Shown one piece after another: positions 1 through 8,016 of a stretch of 64,000 nt of DNA (positions are counted from its first letter, which is position 1; each line of letters starts with the position of its first letter). Made by a program: the position numbers and the translations under genes. The DNA comes from Algoriphagus aquimarinus. GTDB taxonomy: Bacteria; Bacteroidota; Bacteroidia; Cytophagales; Cyclobacteriaceae. The notes below the pieces were generated by a model. It worked only from the letters and a program-made list of their open reading frames with translations, had not been told where the DNA came from and did not search any database. The stretch spans positions 42,523 through 106,522 of the forward strand of contig NZ_FOKK01000008.1 of the NCBI RefSeq assembly GCF_900112005.1. The letters run 5' to 3'.

Positions 1-84
1 CATAGAAAATCAAAGAGCTGGTATTATTTATGGGTGGTCAATTCTCAAGTTGAGCTTTGTTCTCTTGCAGGGGAAAACATAGTG

Positions 85-1323
85 TCATTTCCCTAACATG
101 TGACTTGTCAACTCGTTGGCGATTTGATCTAGATCTATCCCCAGCAAATCTTTGTTAACCTGTAAGATTTTTTCGCGCTCCAGTTTTGGAAGATTTTCAA
201 AACCATAATATGCTCCTAATATCCCGCCAGCTACTGCAGCAGTAGTATCATTATCCCTACCGTAATTCACCAAAAAAGTAAGCGTTCCCATGAAATCAAA
301 ATCTGAATAAATCATTGCTGTAAGCGTTTGAAGCCAGACTTCCCCTGCATGGAAGGGCATGTCTTGCAGTCTCTGATCGAGCTCCGCGAAAGCGAATTGA
401 AGTGCTTTGCTATCTGGGTGCAGCTGATTTCCCAAGCTGTCTTGCTTTGCAGCTTCAGCTGAGATCAGCAGCGCATTTTTTAAGATATTGTGGGCAGTGC
501 GACCTACCAATCGGCTTTCGAAGTAATGCTCCGGATCCAAACGCAAGGATGCGAGTAAATCTTCCTTGGTAGCTCCTTGCTTCATTCCAGCCGCAGTCAT
601 GGCAGCTGAGAGTGCGGAAATGTCTTTTGCATAGCCCAAATCATAAAATGAAAGCTTGTAGGCTTCCGCGTATGCTTTTTCAGGATTTCCAGGAAAAAAG
701 GAACCCAGTGTGGGAGAGTAAAGCAATCCCGCACAAACCATCTCACCACCATAGAATTTACCCAAAGAATCAGCATAGCCGATCAGGTTATTATCTATAA
801 ATGGTTGACTTACTTTAGCCCATTCTTGCAACCATCCCATCTTGAGCGTTACAGCTTCAAAAGGTTCCGGATCAGTGCTTTTAATATCCTTAAATTCTTT
901 AGTATAGGATTCGTATGTACTGAGAATTTGCTTCGCAAAATCCTTAGCGTTCAACTCATCTCTTTTTTGTGTGAGCAGGTAATTGGAAGTTAAAACCTTC
1001 CAGCGCGTATCGTCCGTGGTGCCTCCTGCTGGTAGGTTTGCTATCCAAATACCTTCTGGAGAGACTTCTCTGACCATGGAGTCCAAGCTTTCTACAAATC
1101 CATATTCCAGATTGATTGCCTCTCTAGCCCACATTTCCGTAGGAGCACCCATTGCATCTCCAATGGCTGAGCCAACCAACATTCCAAGTATTTTGTCATG
1201 CAGTTGTTTTTCAGTTAACCCTATTTCGGCTATTTCTTGATCAGAAAATTGAACGGGAGATTCCTTTTTGCCACAGGCACAAAGTAGGGAAAGGAAAAGT
1301 ACTAGCAGGCAAAGGTTTTTCAT
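85..1323 (-). CDS. ADP-ribosylglycohydrolase family lipoprotein
   Basis: The 412-residue protein starts with a lipoprotein signal (hydrophobic run ending in LLCAC, lipid-modified Cys about residue 17), so it should sit in a membrane facing the periplasm or outside. The mature part has the marks of the ADP-ribosylglycohydrolase (DraG) fold: GSAIGDAMGAPTE near residue 52, GGTTDDTRW near 100 and GRDNDTTAAVAGGILGAYYG near 355. In this family the acidic clusters bind two metal ions. Its start overlaps the stop of the phosphotransferase gene by four bases (ATGA), so the two are translationally coupled. Family assignment is firm. The substrate is unknown, and an exported DraG-like protein may act on small ADP-ribose-like nucleosides or sugars rather than on protein. 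Confidence 0.88.
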   Translation of the reverse strand: MKNLCLLVLFLSLLCACGKKESPVQFSDQEIAEIGLTEKQLHDKILGMLVGSAIGDAMGAPTEMWAREAINLEYGFVESLDSMVREVSPEGIWIANLPAGGTTDDTRWKVLTSNYLLTQKRDELNAKDFAKQILSTYESYTKEFKDIKSTDPEPFEAVTLKMGWLQEWAKVSQPFIDNNLIGYADSLGKFYGGEMVCAGLLYSPTLGSFFPGNPEKAYAEAYKLSFYDLGYAKDISALSAAMTAAGMKQGATKEDLLASLRLDPEHYFESRLVGRTAHNILKNALLISAEAAKQDSLGNQLHPDSKALQFAFAELDQRLQDMPFHAGEVWLQTLTAMIYSDFDFMGTLTFLVNYGRDNDTTAAVAGGILGAYYGFENLPKLEREKILQVNKDLLGIDLDQIANELTSHMLGK

Positions 1324-2285
1324 TGTGGCAAAATATAGTTTCTGGCTTTTTCCAAAAGTGATTTCTTCTCCGCTAAAGTAAGTGAAAGTGGGAGCTGCGC
1401 TATACCTATAAGTCTTCGCATAATTTCCATTCCTCGGTAGGCATTCACCAAGTCTTCTGCATAGCTATGTTGATACAGCTGCAAAAAGGTTTTTTGATAA
1501 CTTTCATCCATTCTTGCTAGATCAAAATGTGCGAAAAGAACCCCAAGGTCGTATTCGCTATCGCCCATATAGGCAAATTCCGTATCGATGATTTTGACGC
1601 CATTCTCAGTTTTGAGCCAAGAGGCTGGGTAAAAATCCCCATGTAAAAGCGTGGTTCCTATCGCTAAATATCGCTTTCCTAGCAATTCTAAGGCGGCTTT
1701 AAACTCAGCGTCTGTCTTATATTTCAAGCTGATTTTCTGCAAGCCAGGCTGCACTATATCTAAGTCAAATCCATTTTCTTCCAAAAAAGGGAAACGAAAA
1801 AGATGCTCATGGTTAAGCTTTTTCATTTCCATATTGTCTGGAAAATTACTTACCTCAAGTGCATGTAATGCATTCAAATACCGACTGATAGAATGGAAAT
1901 CATTGTCATCCCATTTGTAGTCTTTTGCATAAATAGTATTGAAGTCAATACCATTTCCCAAATCCTCAATGAGTAAAATATGGTGCTCAGCATTGTAATG
2001 AATCACTTTAGGGCTATAACCGCTGAGAATATCGTCATCTTCTATTAACTGGTAGTAGCAAAGTTCAATTTCAATTCTATTTACTGGAGCTAATATCTGT
2101 GGGAATTTACGGACGTATGGCTTGGATTGCTTAAGGATAACTGATCTAATACTTGTATTTACACGTAATACTAGATTCATGTTACTTTCCCCTGCAGGTT
2201 CTACCGAAAGCAATTTTTCATCTTTACCCCACAGTGGGAGTGAATGTAGCATCTCTAAGCTAGAATGCTCATTAAGGTCAATCAT
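1320..2285 (-). CDS. APH-like phosphotransferase family protein
   Basis: A 321-residue cytoplasmic protein with the kinase-like fold of aminoglycoside phosphotransferases and choline/methylthioribose kinases. The Brenner-type motif is LLHGDFYPASWL around residue 213 and the metal-binding motif is IIDTEFAYMGDSEYDLG around 233. The usual HGDLHxGN is altered: the Asn that normally helps hold magnesium is Ser (HGDFYPAS). This could be a family variant or reduced kinase activity. It is the first gene of a two-gene unit with the ADP-ribosylglycohydrolase. A small-molecule kinase acting on a sugar or nucleoside is plausible given its partner, but the substrate is not readable. Confidence 0.8.
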   Translation of the reverse strand: MIDLNEHSSLEMLHSLPLWGKDEKLLSVEPAGESNMNLVLRVNTSIRSVILKQSKPYVRKFPQILAPVNRIEIELCYYQLIEDDDILSGYSPKVIHYNAEHHILLIEDLGNGIDFNTIYAKDYKWDDNDFHSISRYLNALHALEVSNFPDNMEMKKLNHEHLFRFPFLEENGFDLDIVQPGLQKISLKYKTDAEFKAALELLGKRYLAIGTTLLHGDFYPASWLKTENGVKIIDTEFAYMGDSEYDLGVLFAHFDLARMDESYQKTFLQLYQHSYAEDLVNAYRGMEIMRRLIGIAQLPLSLTLAEKKSLLEKARNYILPQ

Positions 2286-2459
2286 ATTGATGAGTTTGGG
2301 TAATAGTAAGTATCGAAACTATGATAAAGTTTTTAGAGACAGGCACATTTTGATAAAAGTTGAAAAATCAGTGGCAAATGGTCTTTTAGAAGACATGTGA
2401 AAGCCACGATTTAAAATTCCCTATTTTTGAATTGAATTAAACCCTAAAATATATAGAAC

Positions 2460-3617
2460 ATGTTTGGACTACCCCGAACTCTTTTCACAGAAGAACACGA
2501 TCTTTTCAGAGTAAGCGTAAGAGATTTCATTGCCAAGGAAATCATGCCTTACAATTCTCAATGGGAGAAGGATAAGATGGTATCGAGAGAAAGTTGGCTT
2601 AAACTTGGAGAAAACGGGTTTTTGGGGATTCAGGCTCCTGAGCGTTTTGGAGGAATGAATATTAAAGATTTCAGATACAACGCTATTTTTATAGAAGAGC
2701 TTGGATTGAGTGGATGCTCTGCTCCTGCGATTGGGTACCCACTTCACAATGATATTGTGATGCCGTACATCTTGCATTTCGGAACTGAGCTGGCCTTGGA
2801 AAAATATATTCCCAAGATGATAGCCGGCGAATACATAGGAGCCGTGGCGATGACCGAACCTGGAGCGGGCAGTGATCTGCAGGGGATTCGAACTAGTGCA
2901 ATAGATCAGGGAGATCATTACTTAGTCAATGGTAGTAAAACCTTTATTACCAATGGTTATCTATCTGATGTAGTGGTGGTTGCGGTGAAAACAGATCCCA
3001 AGAAAGGCGCAAAAGGAATCAGCTTACTCTTGCTTGATAATAGCATGGAGGGATATACCAAAGGACTTCCATTTGATAAAGTAGGATTGCATGCGCAAGA
3101 TACCTGCGAATTGTTTTTTGAAGATGTGAAGGTGCCTAAGGAGAATTTGCTAGGTAAAGAAGGCGAGGGGTTCAAGTACCTGATGACTGAGCTGGCGCAG
3201 GAGCGTTTGGTCGTATCTCTGGCAGCGGTAGCCTTAGGAGAATATATGCTCGAGGAAACTGTTAAATATGTAAAGGAACGAAGGGCTTTTAATCAGGCAA
3301 TTTCCGAATTTCAAAACACCCGCTTCAAATTGGCGGAAATGTGTGCCGCACTTGAGCAGGGAAGGATTTACTGTGATTACTTAGTACAGCTTCACAATGA
3401 AGGAAAGCTGGACTCCGCTATGGCTTCAGCTGCTAAATACAATATGACCGAGTTGCAATGCAAAGTGGCAGATGAGTGTGTTCAGTTGCACGGAGGATAC
3501 GGTTATATGTGGGATTACGGGGTAGCCAGGGCCTATGCAGATGCCAGAGTTCAGCGAATATATGCAGGTACCAATGAAATAATGAAAGAGTTAATCGCAA
3601 GAAAAATCCTGAAATAG
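2460..3617 (+). CDS. Acyl-CoA dehydrogenase, long-chain (LCAD) type
   Basis: The 385-residue flavoprotein catalyses the first, alpha-beta dehydrogenation step of fatty acid beta-oxidation. It carries the family signature AMTEPGAGSDLQG (residues 130-142) and the C-terminal RVQRIYAGTNEIMKELIAR. The Glu that is the catalytic base in medium- and short-chain enzymes (YEGT) is Ala here (YAGT, residues 368-371). A Glu is instead present at 248 in AQERLV, the place used by mammalian long-chain and isovaleryl-CoA dehydrogenases, so an active LCAD-like enzyme is expected. The downstream acyl-CoA ligase begins 74 bases later, consistent with an operon that activates and then oxidises fatty acids. The start is the first ATG of the conserved N terminus. 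Confidence 0.92.
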   Translation: MFGLPRTLFTEEHDLFRVSVRDFIAKEIMPYNSQWEKDKMVSRESWLKLGENGFLGIQAPERFGGMNIKDFRYNAIFIEELGLSGCSAPAIGYPLHNDIVMPYILHFGTELALEKYIPKMIAGEYIGAVAMTEPGAGSDLQGIRTSAIDQGDHYLVNGSKTFITNGYLSDVVVVAVKTDPKKGAKGISLLLLDNSMEGYTKGLPFDKVGLHAQDTCELFFEDVKVPKENLLGKEGEGFKYLMTELAQERLVVSLAAVALGEYMLEETVKYVKERRAFNQAISEFQNTRFKLAEMCAALEQGRIYCDYLVQLHNEGKLDSAMASAAKYNMTELQCKVADECVQLHGGYGYMWDYGVARAYADARVQRIYAGTNEIMKELIARKILK

Positions 3618-3691
3618 GCAAAAAATCTTTTGACCTAAGCCAAGTTTTTGATTAATTCAATAAATAGATTCACCCAACAATAACTCATAAC

Positions 3692-5377
3692 ATGAAGGAT
3701 TTCCCTTGGTTTAAGTATTACCCAGAGTCTGTACCAAAAGAAATAGATTTTAAAGCCTATTCTAGTGTTGCAGAGCTTTTTGACGAAAGTGTAAAAAAAT
3801 ATGGTGATGCTGTGGCTTATGAATGCATGGGTAAAACCATGTCATTTAATAAGTTAAATAAGCTAAGTGAGGATTTTGCATGCTACCTGACTCAGGTGTT
3901 GCGATTGAAAAAAGGAACCCGAGTTGCCATTCAGATGCCAAATACCTTGCAGTATCCGGTGGCTATGTTTGGAGCTATTCGCGCAGGAATGATCGTGGTC
4001 AATACCAACCCACTTTATACCTCTTCGGAAATGAAGCATCAGTTCAAAGACTCTGGAGCTGAATTGATCATCATCGTAGCCAACTTTGCAGATAATCTGG
4101 AGAAAATTATGTCTGAGATTCCTGCAAAGCATGTCATCGTAACCGAATTAGGCGATTTGCTTGGAGGAGTAAAAGGTACTATTGTCAATCTGGTGGTGAA
4201 ATACATCAAAAAGATGGTGCCAGCTTTCTCTATTCCAAAGGCAGTTTCATTTAAATCAGCCTTGGCCGAAGGAGCAAACCATAAATTCAAATCGGTAGAT
4301 CTCACGTTGGAGGATACCGCATTTCTTCAATATACCGGAGGTACGACGGGAGTTTCCAAAGGAGCTGAATTAACTCACGGAAATATCGTGGCAAACATGC
4401 AGCAGATTTCTGCCTGGATGAAGCCGAAGTTGAAAGAAAGGGAAGAGATTGTCGTTACGGCGTTGCCCTTGTATCACATTTTCGCGCTGACGGTAAACTG
4501 TCTAGCCATGCTCAAAATTGGTGCGCATAATCTCCTGATCACCAATCCACGTGATATGCCGGCCTTTTGTAAGGATCTTTCCAAAAAGAAGTTTACGGTA
4601 TTTACTGGAGTAAATACCCTTTTCAATGGCCTTCTGAATCAGGACTCATTTAGAGCTTTGGATTTTAGTAGTTTGAAAATATCCGTAGGTGGTGGAATGG
4701 CTGTGCAAAAAGCAACAGCTGAAAAATGGTTGGCAGTGACAGGCACACCTTTGGCCGAAGGCTATGGCCTTACCGAAACCTCACCTGTAGCTTCCTGCAA
4801 TCCCATAGATGGCACGGAAAGAAACGGTACTATAGGCATCCCACTTCCCAACACGGAGTTTATGATCATAGATGACGAGGGAAATACGCTCCCAACGGGT
4901 GAGCGTGGAGAAATATGCATTAAGGGTCCACAGGTAATGAAAGGCTACTGGCACAAGCCAAAGGATACAGCGGAAGTGATGCTAGGAGACTGGTTCAAAT
5001 CAGGCGATATCGGCGTGATGGATGACGATGGCTTTACCAAGATTGTGGATAGAAAGAAGGAAATGATCCTAGTATCCGGTTTCAATGTATATCCCAATGA
5101 AGTGGAGGATGTGATCGCTTCCTATCCTGGCGTGTTGGAAGTAGGAGTGATCGGCATTCCAGATGTCAAGTCCACCGAGCGCGTAGTTGCTTATGTGGTG
5201 GTGAAAGACAAATCCATCTCCCAAGAGCAAATCATCTCCCATTGCCACGAATCCCTGACTAATTATAAATGCCCTAAGGAAGTACACTTCACGGACGAAC
5301 TCCCAAAATCCAATGTCGGCAAGATCTTGAGAAGAAAGATCAAAGAAGCGCATATGGAGAAAATAGGACAAAAGTAG
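3692..5377 (+). CDS. fadD: Long-chain fatty acid--CoA ligase
   Basis: A 561-residue adenylate-forming enzyme that activates fatty acids to acyl-CoA with ATP. Motifs run in the expected order: P-loop-like YTGGTTGVSKGAELTHGN near 213, GYGLTETSP near 357, SGDIGVMDDDGF near 437, the hinge VDRKKEMILVSGFNVYPNEVEDV near 452 and the catalytic C-terminal Lys in PKSNVGKILRRK near 545. Length and motif spacing match FadD proteins. It follows the acyl-CoA dehydrogenase at a 74-base interval and is followed by a strong hairpin terminator, which makes the pair a likely two-gene beta-oxidation unit. Chain-length preference cannot be inferred. Confidence 0.93.
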   Translation: MKDFPWFKYYPESVPKEIDFKAYSSVAELFDESVKKYGDAVAYECMGKTMSFNKLNKLSEDFACYLTQVLRLKKGTRVAIQMPNTLQYPVAMFGAIRAGMIVVNTNPLYTSSEMKHQFKDSGAELIIIVANFADNLEKIMSEIPAKHVIVTELGDLLGGVKGTIVNLVVKYIKKMVPAFSIPKAVSFKSALAEGANHKFKSVDLTLEDTAFLQYTGGTTGVSKGAELTHGNIVANMQQISAWMKPKLKEREEIVVTALPLYHIFALTVNCLAMLKIGAHNLLITNPRDMPAFCKDLSKKKFTVFTGVNTLFNGLLNQDSFRALDFSSLKISVGGGMAVQKATAEKWLAVTGTPLAEGYGLTETSPVASCNPIDGTERNGTIGIPLPNTEFMIIDDEGNTLPTGERGEICIKGPQVMKGYWHKPKDTAEVMLGDWFKSGDIGVMDDDGFTKIVDRKKEMILVSGFNVYPNEVEDVIASYPGVLEVGVIGIPDVKSTERVVAYVVVKDKSISQEQIISHCHESLTNYKCPKEVHFTDELPKSNVGKILRRKIKEAHMEKIGQK

Positions 5378-5421
5378 GTAGATATCAGTTTTCAGTAGGC
5401 AGTCTCAGTAATAAGTCATAG

Positions 5422-5485
5422 AGGAAAGTGTTCAGTTTAGCTAAGGATAGTGAGACTGAACACTTCCTATTGAGGACTTTTTTTT
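5422..5485 (+). terminator. Rho-independent terminator after fadD
   Basis: Inverted arms lie at 5422-5436 (AGGAAAGTGTTCAGT) and 5455-5468 (ACTGAACACTTCCT), complementary over 14 pairs with one bulged A. A run of eight T follows at 5478-5485. It closes the acyl-CoA dehydrogenase/fadD unit and insulates it from the A+T-rich island. Confidence 0.85.
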
Positions 5486-5589
5486 GTCTGTTTCTAACCA
5501 AAATTTTCGCATTCAAAATATAAAAACTGTTTTTCGTTTTCAGAGTAAATGATATCTTTAGGAATCAATTTTTACAAAAAAAACAGAAG

Positions 5590-5718
5590 ATGCCTATTTT
5601 TCATACATCAAGCATAAAAAAAATCTTTAAAGTCCAACCTGAATTCGATCAATTATTGAATAATTCGAATGCATTGATAGAAAGGGAGATTAGAATCGTG
5701 GAGGGAGGAGAAGGATGA
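5590..5718 (+). CDS. Small 42-residue protein heading the GHKL/STAS-like cassette
   Basis: Reading from ATG at 5590 gives a 42-residue protein beginning MPIFHTSSIKKIF and ending RIVEGGEG. It is rich in Lys, Glu and Ile, with no signal peptide or membrane segment. Its TGA overlaps the ATG of the next gene by four bases (ATGA at 5715-5718), the same coupling as between the third and fourth genes of the cassette. This is the main reason to regard it as real. Its base composition matches the cassette and not the upstream fad genes. It is not a recognised family. It may be a small regulator or partner of the ATPase, or only a translated leader that secures coupling. Confidence 0.5.
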   Translation: MPIFHTSSIKKIFKVQPEFDQLLNNSNALIEREIRIVEGGEG

Positions 5719-6734
5719 TTAATAATAAATTATATCAAATAAGAGCAAATTATCAGGGTAAAAGGAAAACAGTAAATTGGCTTAAACGAAAAAAGCGCAA
5801 CAAAGAAAAAAGAATTGAAAAATATCACGATCTAATAAAATTCAAACAAAAACCTTATGTAATAAAAGAAGCTCCGATTGACTTTGATTTTATTAACAAT
5901 ACTAATGAAGTTCTGAAATATTTTAACGATTGCGGAGATTTATTTAATAAAAAGGAAAAGGTTGAATTTGATATTTCAAAAATAAAAAAATTAACACCTG
6001 ATGCTATAAGTTTATTGGTAGCTAGTGTCAATAGTAAGAAATTTATAAAAGGAGGATTGTATAAAGGAGGTGCTCCTGAAGATCCAAAATTAAAGGATTT
6101 ATTCATTAAATCGGGTTTCTATGATTTTGTTAATTCAAGAAAGAAATTGTTAAATCCACTTGACAAAGATCATGTGATTTTGCATAAAGAGAGAGATTAT
6201 AAAGTACGTCCAAGAATTGCGAAAAATGCTTGTCTTCATAGCTTAAAGTTTTTAAAAAATGCATCAAGCCCTAAACCATTCGAAGAACTTTATGAAATCA
6301 TGATTGAAGCTATGCAAAACACAAATAATCATGCTAGTTTAAAAAATATAGAAAAAACAAAATGGTGGATGTATGTATATAATGATAAGGAAAATAAAGT
6401 AAGTAAATTCTGTTTTTTCGATTTAGGTGTAGGGATTTTTGAAAGTCTTGTTTACCAAAATTACATTAAAAATTTATTTTTAGAATTGAATTTAATATCT
6501 AATAGTGCATTCGTTAAAGATTTATTAAACGGAAGAATACAATCAAGAGTTGATATAGATAACAGCATTAGAGGTAAAGGGATACCTCAAATTGTTAATA
6601 ATGCACAATTGGATTGTTTTAAAAAGTTTATATTAATTAGTAATGAAGTAAAGATTGATTTAAAGAATAAAACTCATGTATCTTTAGATTACAAATTCGG
6701 AGGTACTTTTTTTTATTGGGAATTAAAATTATAA
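5715..6734 (+). CDS. GHKL-type ATPase with N-terminal STAS-like region
   Basis: The 339-residue protein starts with a basic, Lys-rich stretch (1-45), followed by a region resembling a STAS/MlaB-like fold (about 80-110, VEFDISKIKKLTPDAISLL). A histidine-kinase-like ATPase domain comes next: N box IEAMQNTNNHA (197-207), G1 box DLGVGI (236-241), G2-like SIRGKGIPQI (284-293) and G3-like FGGTFF (328-333). There is no phospho-accepting His domain, so it resembles anti-sigma or switch kinases of the SpoIIAB/RsbW type more than sensor kinases. The next gene encodes a STAS-like partner four bases downstream, as in partner-switch modules. Strongly A+T-rich composition and AAA/ATA codon use differ from the neighbours, which indicates horizontal acquisition. 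The biological output is unknown. Confidence 0.72.
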   Translation: MINNKLYQIRANYQGKRKTVNWLKRKKRNKEKRIEKYHDLIKFKQKPYVIKEAPIDFDFINNTNEVLKYFNDCGDLFNKKEKVEFDISKIKKLTPDAISLLVASVNSKKFIKGGLYKGGAPEDPKLKDLFIKSGFYDFVNSRKKLLNPLDKDHVILHKERDYKVRPRIAKNACLHSLKFLKNASSPKPFEELYEIMIEAMQNTNNHASLKNIEKTKWWMYVYNDKENKVSKFCFFDLGVGIFESLVYQNYIKNLFLELNLISNSAFVKDLLNGRIQSRVDIDNSIRGKGIPQIVNNAQLDCFKKFILISNEVKIDLKNKTHVSLDYKFGGTFFYWELKL

Positions 6735-6738
6735 TAAA

Positions 6739-7068
6739 ATGATAATTGATGAAATTAATATAGCAAATGATTTTTCCGATACCCCAGGTGCGAGGTATAA
6801 AAAGGATGGTCCTTTTTCTGGAGAAGAATTTCTTGAAAAGCATTTGAGGCCTAAATTCATTAATGGACTTAAGGAAAATGGAGAGATTTTAATTGTGCTA
6901 GATAATGTTTGGGGATATCCTTCTTCATTTGTTTCAGGATCATTTGGGAAACTATCTATAGAATATAGTTCTGAAACAGTTCTGAAACATTTAAAATTTA
7001 AATCCATAGATAGTAGAACGAGATTGGAGAAAATTATATATGAAATAAATAATCCTACAAGAAAATGA
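6739..7068 (+). CDS. STAS-like domain protein (DUF4325 family)
   Basis: A 109-residue protein matching the DUF4325 pattern: an early R-x-x-x-G-P-F-S-G-E-x-F-x-x-x-x-L-x-P segment (residues 19-37), a strand ILIVLDNVWGYPSSF (about 49-63) and then GSFGKL. In STAS-domain anti-anti-sigma factors a Ser or Thr just after the strand is the phosphorylation target, and PSSFVSGSFG offers several. It starts 4 bases after the GHKL ATPase gene and its stop overlaps the start of the membrane protein gene (ATGA), so the three are made together. By analogy the ATPase would phosphorylate or sequester this protein. This is inference, since the pair has no characterised homologue that I can name. Confidence 0.68.
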   Translation: MIIDEINIANDFSDTPGARYKKDGPFSGEEFLEKHLRPKFINGLKENGEILIVLDNVWGYPSSFVSGSFGKLSIEYSSETVLKHLKFKSIDSRTRLEKIIYEINNPTRK

Positions 7069-7649
7069 GAGTAATGAATGTTCTAGGGAAAATCATATTC
7101 ATAGTTATTTTTTTAGTTGGTATACTTGTTGGTATTTTTGTCTCTAATTTTGGGATAATTACAAGAGATAATATTACCATAAGTCAGATAATTACTTGGT
7201 TAATTACTGTTGGTATAGCTATATCAATCCCAAGCTATATTAATAAAATAGTAGATAATAATAAAAATATAAAATTATTTTTAATAAAGGAGATAGAATC
7301 TATTAGAGAGATTGTGTCTTGTATAGAGAAAGATCTTTCAAATTTAGAGATTGGAGATAAAGTAGATTCTAGGTTTCAGAAAAAAATTCTGTATAATATA
7401 AATAAAATTGATCTAGGTTTTGATGTGCTTTCAAATCAATTGGATAATAATTCAATTAAATCTGATTTAATTCAAATTGAAAAATTAAAGAAAAAATATT
7501 TTTCATACTATACATATTTAACTGGGGCCTCCAATATTTTTTCCGATACATTTTTAATAAATGAGTTGTTTTTGAAAGAAAATTTAAATCAGTTTTCTGC
7601 CTTTGAACTTGAAATAAAATTATTTATTCTAAAAATTTATAACTTATGA
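7065..7649 (+). CDS. Two-helix membrane protein with cytoplasmic helical domain
   Basis: The 194-residue product has two predicted membrane spans (about residues 6-27 and 38-60). A charged Ile/Lys/Asn/Asp-rich region with coiled-coil character follows to the C terminus. No enzymatic motif is visible. The start overlaps the DUF4325 stop and its own stop overlaps the next ATG (7646), so it sits inside a tightly coupled cassette. A hand count of 7201-7260 gives 14 G+C in 60 bases, far below the surrounding genes. It could anchor the ATPase/STAS-like module at the membrane or be its effector. The family is unrecognised. Confidence 0.6.
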   Translation: MRVMNVLGKIIFIVIFLVGILVGIFVSNFGIITRDNITISQIITWLITVGIAISIPSYINKIVDNNKNIKLFLIKEIESIREIVSCIEKDLSNLEIGDKVDSRFQKKILYNINKIDLGFDVLSNQLDNNSIKSDLIQIEKLKKKYFSYYTYLTGASNIFSDTFLINELFLKENLNQFSAFELEIKLFILKIYNL

Positions 7650-7879
7650 ATCCATCCATGGTTTTAGAATTTATAATTGATTTATCAAAATATTTAATGG
7701 TTTATCAAACCTGCTATTCCATGATAACTTACAATATCACTAGTGCTCCGACTAGAGTCAAGATACACACTTTTGTACTTTGGTCTAACATCACCTTTCC
7801 ATCTCGCTCCGTTTCGCTCATACTGGGCATGTACGTAGCGCATAGTTGGCGCTTGGATATCGTCATCACCGAACACTGA
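7646..7879 (+). pseudogene. Truncated last ORF of the A+T-rich cassette, running into unrelated sequence
   Basis: An ATG at 7646 overlaps the previous stop (ATGA), as at the other joints of the cassette. The first 20-25 codons share its A+T-rich composition. From about 7710-7740 the sequence abruptly becomes G+C-richer and the reading frame continues through what looks like unrelated DNA. The simplest reading is a fifth cassette gene cut off at the island edge. The alternative is chance coupling with no real product. The A+T-poor part also has an open frame on the other strand (7694-7876) with no recognisable domain. Confidence 0.35.
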
Positions 7880-8016
7880 GACTGAATACTGGGACTGATC
7901 ACTTACCTCTAAAACCAGCTTCCTTTATATAAAATACCCTACAGTATATCACATTCACTTTTTGATTTTCAAGGATCCTAACCATCTTAGATTTCTCATT
8001 ATCAATAAACCTCCTC
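7710..8016. other. Gene-poor stretch at the right edge of the A+T-rich island
   Basis: This stretch holds the composition change at the island edge (about 7710-7740) and a G+C-richer piece open on the minus strand without a known domain. It also holds a segment of ACTGAG/ACTGGGACTGA-type degenerate repeats (7875-7905) and the upstream region of the first sulfatase. No convincing promoter or RNA gene was found. Confidence 0.4.

Noticed and set aside
1-84. Start of another minus-strand gene at the window edge (CAT at 1-3)
   Set aside because: Only a start codon would be visible, so nothing supports a gene call.
7694-7876. Minus-strand ORF of 60 codons at the island edge
   Set aside because: No known domain, no start signal and it overlaps a plus-strand frame equally open. 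Kept only as part of the gene-poor stretch.
5452-7890. 13-base near-direct repeat as attachment sites of the A+T-rich island
   Set aside because: One mismatch in 13 bases, inside ACTGAG-type filler that is common in such spacers, and no integrase in the island. Mentioned under the island edge but not called as att sites.
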